Shown piece by piece: positions 44,075 through 51,698 of a stretch of DNA of 64,000 nucleotides. The notes below the pieces were generated by a model, which was given only the letters and a program-made list of their open reading frames with translations, did no database searches and had not been told where the DNA came from. The translations under genes and the position numbers were made by a program. Each line of letters starts with the position of its first letter. The stretch's first letter is position 1. Origin of the DNA: a bacterium (GTDB lineage: Bacteria > Auribacterota > Tritonobacteria > UBA1439); assembly GCA_028716845.1 (NCBI GenBank), contig JAQUPF010000007.1:78588-142587 (forward strand). Reading direction: 5' to 3'.

Positions 44075-44954
44075 GGACATCGAATCGTACTGGAACGAGC
44101 GGCGGGCGCTCGTCGACGGCGCCCTCGACCGCCTCCTCCCCCCCGAGGGGGGAGGAGGCGGGGGCGTCGCCGCGGCGATGCGGTACGGCGTGCTCGGGAA
44201 GGGGAAGCGGCTGCGCCCCGTCCTCTGCCTCGCGGCGCTCGAGGCGCTCGGGGCGGAGCCGGCGCCCTTTCTCCCCGCCGCCTGCGCCCTCGAGTTCGTG
44301 CACGCCTATTCCCTGATCCACGACGACCTGCCCGCGATGGACGACGACGATTACCGGCGGGGGAGGCCCACCTGTCACAGGGTGTTCGGCGAGGCGACCG
44401 CCGTCCTCGCGGGCGACGCCCTCCTCGCCCTCGCCTTCGAGACGGTCTCCTCGCTCGAGGGGGCGGACGAGGGCGCGGCGCTGCGGCTCGTCCGGCTCCT
44501 CGCGCGCCGCGCGGGCACGGAGGGCCTCGTCGGGGGGCAGGCGCTCGACATCGAGTCCGAGGGAAAGGCGGTCGACGCGGCGACGCTCGAGCGGATCCAC
44601 TCGATGAAGACCGCCGCGCTCATCGAGACCTCGGTCGTCTTCGGGGCGGTCCTCGCCGCCGCGCCCGCCCCCCTCGAGGCGGCGCTCGCCTCGTACGGGC
44701 GGTCCCTCGGGATGGCGTTCCAGGTGACGGACGACATCCTCGACGCCGCGGGGGACGAGGAGCGGGTGGGGAAAAGGCTCCGCAAGGACGCGGGCGTCCG
44801 CAAGGCGACCTATCCCGGGATCCTGGGCCTGGAGGCGGCGCGGGAGGCCGCCCGGGATTTCGGCGGCCGGGCGCTCGCGGCGCTCCGTGATTTCGGCGGC
44901 GCGGCGGATCCCCTCCGGGAGATCGCCCGCGCCGTCCTCACGCGGGACCGCTGA
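44073..44954 (+). CDS. ispA: Polyprenyl (farnesyl/geranylgeranyl) diphosphate synthase, IspA type
   Basis: Head-to-tail prenyl transferase making C15 or C20 diphosphates from IPP. 293 residues. First Asp-rich motif DDLPAMDDDDYRRGRPTCH, second DDILDAAGDEERVGK, plus GKGKRLRP, GQALDIESEG and the LIHDDL context. The insertion inside the first motif (DDxxxxDD type) fits bacterial FPP/GGPP synthases; chain length cannot be decided. No Shine-Dalgarno before ATG 44073, and the start codon lies in a hairpin. Overlaps the convergent AhbAB gene by 17 nt. Confidence 0.93.
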   Translation: MDIESYWNERRALVDGALDRLLPPEGGGGGGVAAAMRYGVLGKGKRLRPVLCLAALEALGAEPAPFLPAACALEFVHAYSLIHDDLPAMDDDDYRRGRPTCHRVFGEATAVLAGDALLALAFETVSSLEGADEGAALRLVRLLARRAGTEGLVGGQALDIESEGKAVDAATLERIHSMKTAALIETSVVFGAVLAAAPAPLEAALASYGRSLGMAFQVTDDILDAAGDEERVGKRLRKDAGVRKATYPGILGLEAAREAARDFGGRALAALRDFGGAADPLREIARAVLTRDR

Positions 44955-45921
44955 GGCCGAGGAGGCGCGTCTTCTTCAGTTCCGCCGCGGTGAAGAGCAC
45001 CGCGCAGTCGGCCGTCCCCGCCGCGGCCGCCATCCGGCGGACGAGGCGGCGGCACGATTCCCGGTCGGCGGCGTGCACCATCGTGTAGAGCGAGTACGGC
45101 CATCCGGGGCGGGGCGTCCGCTCGACGCAGTGCGTGACGGCGGGGAAGGCCGCGAGCCGCCGCGCCGCGCGCGGCAGCATCCGCCGTTCGATCCTCCACG
45201 CGACGAGGGCGTTCGCCCGGTGGCCGATCCTCCGGTGGTCGAGGACCGCCCCGAATCTCCTGATCGTCCCGTCGGCGAGCCGGCGGCGGAGGATCGCCCG
45301 GATCTCCCCCTCGCCGGTCCCGAGCCGTTCGGCGAGGAGTCTGAACGGCGCCGGGGCGACGGGGATCGTCGCCGAGAGCACCCGGAGCGTCAGCGGGTCC
45401 GGACGGGCGCGGCCCGCCCGCGCGGCCGGGCGCGACGGCCACGCCGCCGCCGCGCCCGGGGCGAGCGGGAACGCCGCGTTGATCTTGAAGACGCGCACCG
45501 TGCGCAGGTCCATGAGGGGGGCCGTCCCCGTCCGGGCGCGCAGTTCCCCGAGCAGGCGCGAGAGCGCCGCGTCCGAGGGGGCGCCGAGCGTGAACCAGAG
45601 GTTGAACGGCCCCTCCCGCAGGTAGTTGTGGGTCACCCCCGGATGTCCGTTGACGGTCCGCGCGACCGCCGCGAGCCCCCGCCGGCCCACGCGGGCGGCG
45701 ACGAGCGTGGAGCGGATGCCGAGCCGGCGGCCGCTCACGACCGGCCCGATGTAGCGGATGACCCCGCGCGCCGCGAGGCGCCCCGCCTCGGAGAGGAGCG
45801 TCTCCTCCGGAAGGCCGAGCCGCCTGCCGATGGCGCGGTACGGCCGGGAGACGATGGGGAAGCGGTCCTGCATCTCGCGGAGCAGCGCGCGCTCCCGGCT
45901 GGTGAGGGGGCGTCGTCTCAC
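44938..45921 (-). CDS. Fused siroheme decarboxylase AhbA-AhbB
   Basis: 327 residues made of two consecutive Lrp/AsnC-fold halves, each with an N-terminal winged helix and a C-terminal alpha-beta domain. Half 1 (about 1-160): SRPYRAIGRRLGLPEETLL, VIRYIGPVVSGRRLG, HNYLREGPFNLWFTL. Half 2 (about 175-327): LRVLSATIPVAPAPFRLLA, IRRFGAVLDHRRIG, HCVERTPRPGWPYSLYTMVH. These are the family patterns of AhbA and AhbB, normally separate subunits that decarboxylate siroheme to 12,18-didecarboxysiroheme in the alternative heme pathway. Start is GTG 45921, overlapping the ahbD stop. Confidence 0.9.
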   Translation of the reverse strand: MRRRPLTSRERALLREMQDRFPIVSRPYRAIGRRLGLPEETLLSEAGRLAARGVIRYIGPVVSGRRLGIRSTLVAARVGRRGLAAVARTVNGHPGVTHNYLREGPFNLWFTLGAPSDAALSRLLGELRARTGTAPLMDLRTVRVFKINAAFPLAPGAAAAWPSRPAARAGRARPDPLTLRVLSATIPVAPAPFRLLAERLGTGEGEIRAILRRRLADGTIRRFGAVLDHRRIGHRANALVAWRIERRMLPRAARRLAAFPAVTHCVERTPRPGWPYSLYTMVHAADRESCRRLVRRMAAAAGTADCAVLFTAAELKKTRLLGLSGPA

Positions 45922-46904
45922 GCCGCCCCCGCGAGGCTGCAGCCGGGATCGGCGGCGAGCGGGTCGCCGGTCGCCGCCCACGCCCGCGCCCGGCAGCCGC
46001 CGCAGGTCTCCCGGAAGGCGCACCGCCCGCAGCTCCCCCCGTAGCGCCTCGATCGCAGGGACGCGAACAGGCCGCTCTCCCCCCAGATCGCCGAAAACGG
46101 CCGCTCGCGGACGTTCCCGGCCCGGAGCGGCAGGTACGGGCACGGGTGGACGTCGCCGCCGGGGAGGATGCAGCAGTAGGCGATGCCGGCAAGGCAGCCG
46201 CGCGAGAACCTCGTCCGCGCGCCCGTCTCGGCGGCGATCCGGATGAACTGCGGCGCGCAGACCGGCTTGATCTCGATGGGCATGACGCCGTCGGGCCGGA
46301 GGAGATCGCGCAGGAGCGCCTCCGCCTCGGCGGGGGAGAGGACCAGGTCGGCGTGTTCCTTCCCTCTTCCGACCGGAACGGGGAAGAAGACGTGGTGCGC
46401 CCGCGCCCCCTCGCGGACGGCGAGGGCGGTCACCGCCCCGATCCCGCCCAGGGTGCGCCTCGTGACCGTGGTGTGGACCTGGAAATCGAGCCCCTCCTCC
46501 CGGCAGGCCCGCATCGCCCCGATCGCCGCGCGCCATGCCCCCGCCATCCCCCGGAAGGCGTCGTGCGCCGCGGGATCCGCGCCGTCCAGGCTGATCCCGG
46601 CGCGGGCGAGGCCCGCCTCCTTCAGCCGCCGCGCCCTCGCGCGGTCCAGGAGCGTGCCGTTCGTCCCGAGCACCGGCCGCAGCCCCCTGCGGGCGGCCCG
46701 GGAGACGAGATCGCACAGGTCCGCGCGCAGCAGCGGCTCGCCGCCGCTGAGGATCAGGACGGCGAACCCCGCCCGGGCGATCTCGTCGACGAGGCGGAGC
46801 GCCTCGTCGGCGGCGAGCTCGTCCGGCGCCCGCGCCCCCGCGTCGCGGTAGCAGTGCGCGCAGCGCAGGTTGCAGGCGCGCGTGACGTTCCAGGAGATGA
46901 TCAT
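45918..46904 (-). CDS. ahbD: Radical SAM protein AhbD-like (heme synthase step)
   Basis: 328 residues. Radical SAM cluster motif CNLRCAHCYRDAG at the N-terminus, LILSGGEPLL, and a C-terminal SPASM-type cysteine set (YCCILPGGDVHPCPY, CGRCAFRETCGGC). AhbD oxidatively decarboxylates the two propionates of iron-coproporphyrin III to vinyl groups, giving heme b. Start ATG 46904 (MIISWNVTRACN), overlapping the ahbC stop. The order ahbC-ahbD-ahbAB in one operon supports the assignment; without it this would be called a generic SPASM protein. Confidence 0.85.
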   Translation of the reverse strand: MIISWNVTRACNLRCAHCYRDAGARAPDELAADEALRLVDEIARAGFAVLILSGGEPLLRADLCDLVSRAARRGLRPVLGTNGTLLDRARARRLKEAGLARAGISLDGADPAAHDAFRGMAGAWRAAIGAMRACREEGLDFQVHTTVTRRTLGGIGAVTALAVREGARAHHVFFPVPVGRGKEHADLVLSPAEAEALLRDLLRPDGVMPIEIKPVCAPQFIRIAAETGARTRFSRGCLAGIAYCCILPGGDVHPCPYLPLRAGNVRERPFSAIWGESGLFASLRSRRYGGSCGRCAFRETCGGCRARAWAATGDPLAADPGCSLAGAA

Positions 46905-48046
46905 TCGATCTCCGCGTCGGTGAGGTAACAGGCGGGATCGTCCGCCCACGGATCGCCCCAGGCGGCCTCCGCCCTCGCCCGCAGGTTGCCGTTGCAGATG
47001 TCGAGGAAGCGGCAGCGGCGGCAGCGCCCCGCGAGGAGCGGCCGCCGGTCGCGGATCCGCCGGAGGAACCGGTTCGAGCCGTCGGTCCAGATGTCGGCGA
47101 AGGGCCGTTCCCGCACGTTCCCGAGCGGCCGGTTCCGCCAGAACTGGTCGGGGAGGACGTCGCCCCCGGCGTCGATCGCGGCGATGCCGGTCCCGGACCG
47201 GTTCCCCCCGGCGCGGCGGAGCAGGTCGCGCGCGGCGGCCGCCCGCCGCGGGTCGCTCCGCTCCAGGCGCAGGAGCAGGTAGGCCCCGTCCGCGTGGTTG
47301 TCCACCGTGAGGACCTCGACGCCCCTCGCCGCGAGCGCCGGCGTCCGGTCGATGATGATCTCCAGGGCGCGCCGCGTCCCGCCGTGGTCGAGCGCCTCGC
47401 GCCGCAGCCGCCGTCCCCTCCCGGTGTAGGCGAGGTGGTAGATGCAGACCCGGCTCGCCCCCACCCGCCCGGCCAGGTCGAAGACGTGCGGGAGGTCCTC
47501 CGCGGTGCGGCGCGCGAGGGTGAAGCGGAGCCCCGTCCGGACCCCCTCGCCGGCGAGCCGCCGCATCCCCTCGAGGGCCCGATCGTACGATCCCGCCGCG
47601 CCGCGGAACCGGTCGTGGCGGGCGGGGCGGCCGTCGATGCTCACCCCCGCGTACGCGATGCCGGACCGGCGGATGCGCCGGGCGACGGCGGCCGTCACGA
47701 GCGTGCCGTTGGTGGAGAGGATCGGCCGGACGCCCGCCGCGGCGGCGATGCCCGCCAGTTCGAGTATGTCGGGCCTGAGGAGCGGCTCGCCGCCGGAGAG
47801 GAGGAGGGCGGGGACGCCGAACGCCGCGAGGTCGCGGACGAGATTCCGCGCCTCCCGCCCGCTCAGTTCGCCGGCGGCGTCCGCCCCGGCGGCATCGGCG
47901 TAGCAGTGGGCGCAGGAGAGGTTGCAGCGCCTCGTCGCGTTCCAGACGACGACGGGGGCCCGGGGATCCCGGCCGGGACGGTCCGGGTAGCGCAGGGCGT
48001 CGCCGGGGCCGGGGCTGCCGCAGAGGAGCCGGCTCATGCTGATCAT
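46901..48046 (-). CDS. ahbC: Radical SAM protein AhbC (didecarboxysiroheme deacetylase)
   Basis: 381 residues. N-terminus SMSRLLCGSPGPGDALRY followed by PVVVWNATRRCNLSCAHCYA, the typical AhbC start, LLLSGGEPLLRPDI, and C-terminal cysteines in GRCRRCRFLDICNGN. It removes acetate side chains from 12,18-didecarboxysiroheme to give iron-coproporphyrin III. ATG 48046 with GGGAGAGG upstream; a second ATG 9 nt later is possible. First gene of the ahb operon, 26 nt after the lipoprotein stop. Confidence 0.9.
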   Translation of the reverse strand: MISMSRLLCGSPGPGDALRYPDRPGRDPRAPVVVWNATRRCNLSCAHCYADAAGADAAGELSGREARNLVRDLAAFGVPALLLSGGEPLLRPDILELAGIAAAAGVRPILSTNGTLVTAAVARRIRRSGIAYAGVSIDGRPARHDRFRGAAGSYDRALEGMRRLAGEGVRTGLRFTLARRTAEDLPHVFDLAGRVGASRVCIYHLAYTGRGRRLRREALDHGGTRRALEIIIDRTPALAARGVEVLTVDNHADGAYLLLRLERSDPRRAAAARDLLRRAGGNRSGTGIAAIDAGGDVLPDQFWRNRPLGNVRERPFADIWTDGSNRFLRRIRDRRPLLAGRCRRCRFLDICNGNLRARAEAAWGDPWADDPACYLTDAEIE

Positions 48047-48072
48047 CGGACCTCTCCCGGCGGTGGCGGGCG

Positions 48073-48543
48073 CTACTCCACCGCGACAGCCTCCGCTCTG
48101 AAATCCCCGATCTCGACCGTCACCCGACCGCCGCGTCGCACCGTCCCCCCGGCGTTGGAGAAGATGATGAAATACGTGCGCCCGCCGATCGGTTCGAGCG
48201 TCGTCTGGCGGAGCGATCCCACCTTCGGGTACGCCGGAATCGGGAGGACGGCCCCGGTCGTCTCCTCGATGAGGCGCGGTTTCACGGCGCGGTCGAGGAG
48301 CGGGGCGGCCTTTTCAGGGTCGAGGACCCTGAGTCGGACGTCGACCATGCGGCCGGCCGCGGTGAGCCTCGCGGATTCGACCTCGACGCCCCATCGGTCA
48401 CTGATTCGCGCGCGCGCGTCGTCGCGCGGGACCGCGCATCCACCCGCCTGCGCGAGGGCGAGGAGCAGGCACGCCCACGGCAGGAGCGGGTGCGCCGGCC
48501 GCGCGGTGAGCCTCGACAGGGGCGAACGGGGCCGTCGTCGCAT
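48073..48543 (-). CDS. Small lipoprotein, function unknown
   Basis: 156 residues. Basic N-region, hydrophobic core and a lipobox AQAGGC, so lipidated at Cys near residue 36. The rest is a small beta-rich domain (VEVESARLTAAGRMVDVRLRV ... GGRVTVEIGDFRAEAV) with no known motif. It has its own promoter, with the -10 box only 11 nt before the ATG and no Shine-Dalgarno. The ahb genes follow at 26 nt, so this could be the first gene of the heme operon. Confidence 0.75.
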   Translation of the reverse strand: MRRRPRSPLSRLTARPAHPLLPWACLLLALAQAGGCAVPRDDARARISDRWGVEVESARLTAAGRMVDVRLRVLDPEKAAPLLDRAVKPRLIEETTGAVLPIPAYPKVGSLRQTTLEPIGGRTYFIIFSNAGGTVRRGGRVTVEIGDFRAEAVAVE

Positions 48544-48554
48544 GGGTCCGGGTC

Positions 48555-48584
48555 ATTGTAGTGCAGGCCGCCGCGGGGCGTCAA
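48555..48584 (-). promoter_or_regulatory. Promoter of the lipoprotein/ahb operon
   Basis: On the - strand: TTGACG (48584-48579), 18-nt spacer, TACAAT (48560-48555). Transcription would start about 5 nt before the lipoprotein ATG at 48543. Confidence 0.68.
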
Positions 48585-48650
48585 ACCCAATGGCCGGCCG
48601 GGCGGAACAGGGAGGGGACAGCCCTTCGGCCGCGCCTCAGCCCCCGCCGC

Positions 48651-50279
48651 TCACCGGACCTCGACCGCCTGCCGGTCGAACCAGACGACGCCCGGCGAGC
48701 GGGGGCCCAGCTCCGCGAGCGGGGGCGCCGGCGGGGCGGCGCCGGCGTCCACCGTGAGGACGTGGAACGTATACATCCCCGCGGCGATCCCGCCGGGGAT
48801 GACGACCGGTCCCATGACGGTCCCCGCGAGCGGGGCGCCGACGCCCGACACGCCCCTGAAGATGGGGGTGATTCCCGCGGCGAATCTCCCCCCGGGGGAT
48901 ATGGTGAAGATCCCGTAGGGGGTGTCGGCCAGCAGGTAGATGTCCACGGGATCGATGATCGGCGCGAGCAGCTCGAAGTCGAGAGAGAAGACCGTCCCCG
49001 CGCCGCAGACGGGCGGGGCCGGCAGGATCAGGAGGGGGCCCCGGGCAATGCCCCCCGCGACGTATTCTCCGACGGCACGCCCCGCCTCGAGGCCGTCGAG
49101 ATTGCCGAACGGGAAATGGATGCCGCCGTAGATGCGGCTCGCCCCCGCCTCCTCGGCGGCGGCGGAGAAGCTCGTGTAGGCCCGGTAGGTGACCGGCATC
49201 ATGAAGTCGGCGATGGCGAAATAGACGTCCTCCGTGCCGAAGACGCGCTCCAGCACGGCGGCCGCGGCGGCGCTGAACGTGCTGTGGGCGGAAACGTATT
49301 CCGGGAAGGGGGGCGTCATGATGAGCGGCTGCCAGGTGGCGTCCCGGACGGTGTCGGGGTTCCCGTCGGTGTCCGCCTCCCGTATGGCGGTGATCGGCCG
49401 CCAGAGGCCGTACTCGTACTTGTGGCTCCAGGCGGTGATGCCCGCGTCGGCGAGGGCGATGTTGAGGAGGGCGAAGAGGCGCGCGTTCTCCGCGAGGGTG
49501 AGGCCGCGCTGCTCGCCGACGAACGCCGCGACCTTGTTCCAGCGGCCGACGGTGGTGATCGTTCCCGGCATGTCCATCCAGAACCAGGCGATCGCCGTCT
49601 CCTCGGGCGTGCGGGTCGCGCTCTGCATCGAGCCGATGGATTGCACCTCGTTGAGCGCCGCCGCGTACGCCGCGCTCGGAAGCGACGGCGGCGCGGCGGT
49701 GCGGAACTGCGCGGGGTCCGCCATCGCGAACGGCGTGACGACGGCCCACTGCGGCGTCATCGCGGGCAGGAAGCCGGGCGGCGTGGGTCTCCAGTCACCC
49801 GGACCGGTCCCCGGCACGTAGGGGACCATGTCGTTCGCGTGGTCCCCCGCGCGCCAGGAGACGATCGCGCCGCCCACGGAGGCGCCGAGGGCGACGCCGC
49901 TCTCCCTGCCGGGGCCGTCGGGGAGGCCGCCGAGGAGGCGCTCGAGGGTGAAATCGAGCGACGCCGCCCTGTCGGGGAAGAGGGCACTGAGGACCGCGTG
50001 CGCGGCGGCCGCGGCGGCGGCGTCCGGCGACGCCTCCGGGCCGGGCTCCGCCGCCACCCGGTACACCGCGTGCGTCCGCTCGACGGCGTTGACGGCGTCG
50101 TAGACGGCCGCGTGCATCATCGCGAGCGACCGCGACGCCCATGTCGATGTCTGCCCGTGCGCCGCCACCATGTCGATGCCGATGGCGTTCCACTCGGTGA
50201 CCATGTCCGCCCGGACCCCGCCCGCCGCCCATGCGACCGCGAGGCCGGCGATCGGGAACGCCCTGACCATCATCTTCAT
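48651..50279 (-). CDS. Secreted vanadium-dependent haloperoxidase-like protein with shared C-terminal module
   Basis: 542 residues. Signal peptide (AFPIAGLAVAWAAGGVRA). Catalytic domain (about 30-425) of the PAP2/vanadium haloperoxidase fold: KYEYGLWRPITAIR supplies the vanadate-binding Lys and Arg, FPEYVSAHSTFS the histidine pair region, and SRIYGGIHFPFGNLDG the second Arg and the vanadate-ligating His. Such enzymes oxidise halides with H2O2, though bacterial members may be phosphatases. Residues 428-542 are the module shared with two other proteins in this cluster, ending DRQAVEVR. Last gene of the island, 53 nt after the cupredoxin gene. Confidence 0.82.
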   Translation of the reverse strand: MKMMVRAFPIAGLAVAWAAGGVRADMVTEWNAIGIDMVAAHGQTSTWASRSLAMMHAAVYDAVNAVERTHAVYRVAAEPGPEASPDAAAAAAAHAVLSALFPDRAASLDFTLERLLGGLPDGPGRESGVALGASVGGAIVSWRAGDHANDMVPYVPGTGPGDWRPTPPGFLPAMTPQWAVVTPFAMADPAQFRTAAPPSLPSAAYAAALNEVQSIGSMQSATRTPEETAIAWFWMDMPGTITTVGRWNKVAAFVGEQRGLTLAENARLFALLNIALADAGITAWSHKYEYGLWRPITAIREADTDGNPDTVRDATWQPLIMTPPFPEYVSAHSTFSAAAAAVLERVFGTEDVYFAIADFMMPVTYRAYTSFSAAAEEAGASRIYGGIHFPFGNLDGLEAGRAVGEYVAGGIARGPLLILPAPPVCGAGTVFSLDFELLAPIIDPVDIYLLADTPYGIFTISPGGRFAAGITPIFRGVSGVGAPLAGTVMGPVVIPGGIAAGMYTFHVLTVDAGAAPPAPPLAELGPRSPGVVWFDRQAVEVR

Positions 50280-50332
50280 ACCCCTCCTCCCCGGGGCTCG
50301 GGATGCGTCCGCCCCGTCCGATCGGACCGCGC

Positions 50333-51697
50333 CTACTGGACCTCGACCGGCTGCGCGTCGAACATGATGACGTGCGGCGTGCCCTCGTTCAGGTCCCCGA
50401 GGGTTGCGATCGGGGGCACCGTCCCCGCCTCGATCGCGGCGACGTAGAAGGTGTAGATCCCGGGGACGATGTTGAGCGGCACGCGGATCTGCTCCCAGAT
50501 GGTCGTCCAGAAGGGCGCGGGGAAGCCCTGGACGTTCCTGAAGAGCGGCCTGATCCCGCGCCGCGTCTCCCCGTCGAGGCCGACGGTGAAGGCGCCGCCC
50601 GGCGTGTCGACGACGAGGTAGACGTCGAACGGCTGCGTGAGATCCTCGGAGAGCTTCACGTCGAGCGAGAACGTCTCCCCGCGCGCCACGGCGTCGGCGC
50701 TCGTCTCGACCATGAGCGGCGGGTAGATTCCCAGGTAGGCGAGCATCCCGCCCGGCGACGAGGCGGCGTTGGCGAGGCCGAGCCTGCGGTCGAACACCGC
50801 GTAGTTCCCCTTCCCGGTCGGGGCGATGAGCGCCTCGACCGTCTTGAGCGAGAGGAGATCCACCGTGTACTGCTCCTTCGGATAGGGGAAGAGGCTGCCG
50901 TCCTCGCCGAGGACCGACAGGTAGAGGCCGGGGACGATGGGGATGCGCGTCTTGAGCCCCGCGTTCGCGAACCGGAGCAGTATCCGCTCGCCGGGGCGCC
51001 CGGCGAAGATCGGCGCCGCCTGGGGGAACGCCTTCCCGTTGATGAGGAAGTAGTTCGGGCTGTAGTTGATCGTGCTCGTCATCGCGGTCCCCGGGCCGTA
51101 GCCGCCCGGCGCGGCCACCGCGTCGTGGAGCGCCGGATCGATCTCGCTGAAGAGGAGGAGGAGGTCCCGGTCATAGGGCACCCCCGGGTGCGCGGTCTTC
51201 GGGGCGGCGTCCTTCTTCACCCCCCCGTACAGCCCCATCTGGACCTGGACGGCGGCGTGCGTCCCGCTGTAGTAGATATACGTTCCGGGCGTGCAGTTCG
51301 GCCACGTATAGACGCCCGTCCCGCCGGGGGCGGTCTCGGCGGCGAACGAGCGGATCCGCCCGTCGCCGTCTCGCACCGGCGTCATGGAGGTGATCAGGCC
51401 CGGGATCACGATGGAGACCGGTTCGGGGAGGTTGTTCGCCAGCCGGATGGTGAGCGTCGCGTCGTCCGGCGGCACCTCGAGCAGGGGGCCGGGGACCGTG
51501 ACCGGTCCGTCGTTCGCCCCCGGCGCCGAGTCGAGGGCGAATCCCCACATCGGGATCGACCGCCCGTCGGGCATGACGAGCGCGGTCGCCTCAGCCCGCA
51601 GGTTGAATTCCGCGGCATCCGCGCCGGTTCCCGCGGCCCCCGCAAGGACAACCGAGGCCGCGAGCGCCATCGCGAGTCGCAGCGTGGACGAGCGCAT
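50333..51697 (-). CDS. Degenerate multicopper-oxidase-like cupredoxin protein with shared C-terminal module
   Basis: 454 residues. Signal peptide (LRLAMALAASVVLAGAAGTGADA). Two cupredoxin-like domains (about 30-335). The usual copper motifs are eroded: the HWHG region reads VSIVIPGLITS, and the second motif reads GTYIYYSGTHAAVQVQMGLYG, without HxH. It is therefore probably not an oxidase by itself. Residues 340-454 are the shared module ending DAQPVEVQ. It is 1 nt from the next cupredoxin gene, consistent with a structural or docking role in a complex. Confidence 0.78.
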   Translation of the reverse strand: MRSSTLRLAMALAASVVLAGAAGTGADAAEFNLRAEATALVMPDGRSIPMWGFALDSAPGANDGPVTVPGPLLEVPPDDATLTIRLANNLPEPVSIVIPGLITSMTPVRDGDGRIRSFAAETAPGGTGVYTWPNCTPGTYIYYSGTHAAVQVQMGLYGGVKKDAAPKTAHPGVPYDRDLLLLFSEIDPALHDAVAAPGGYGPGTAMTSTINYSPNYFLINGKAFPQAAPIFAGRPGERILLRFANAGLKTRIPIVPGLYLSVLGEDGSLFPYPKEQYTVDLLSLKTVEALIAPTGKGNYAVFDRRLGLANAASSPGGMLAYLGIYPPLMVETSADAVARGETFSLDVKLSEDLTQPFDVYLVVDTPGGAFTVGLDGETRRGIRPLFRNVQGFPAPFWTTIWEQIRVPLNIVPGIYTFYVAAIEAGTVPPIATLGDLNEGTPHVIMFDAQPVEVQ

Positions 51698-51698
51698 G

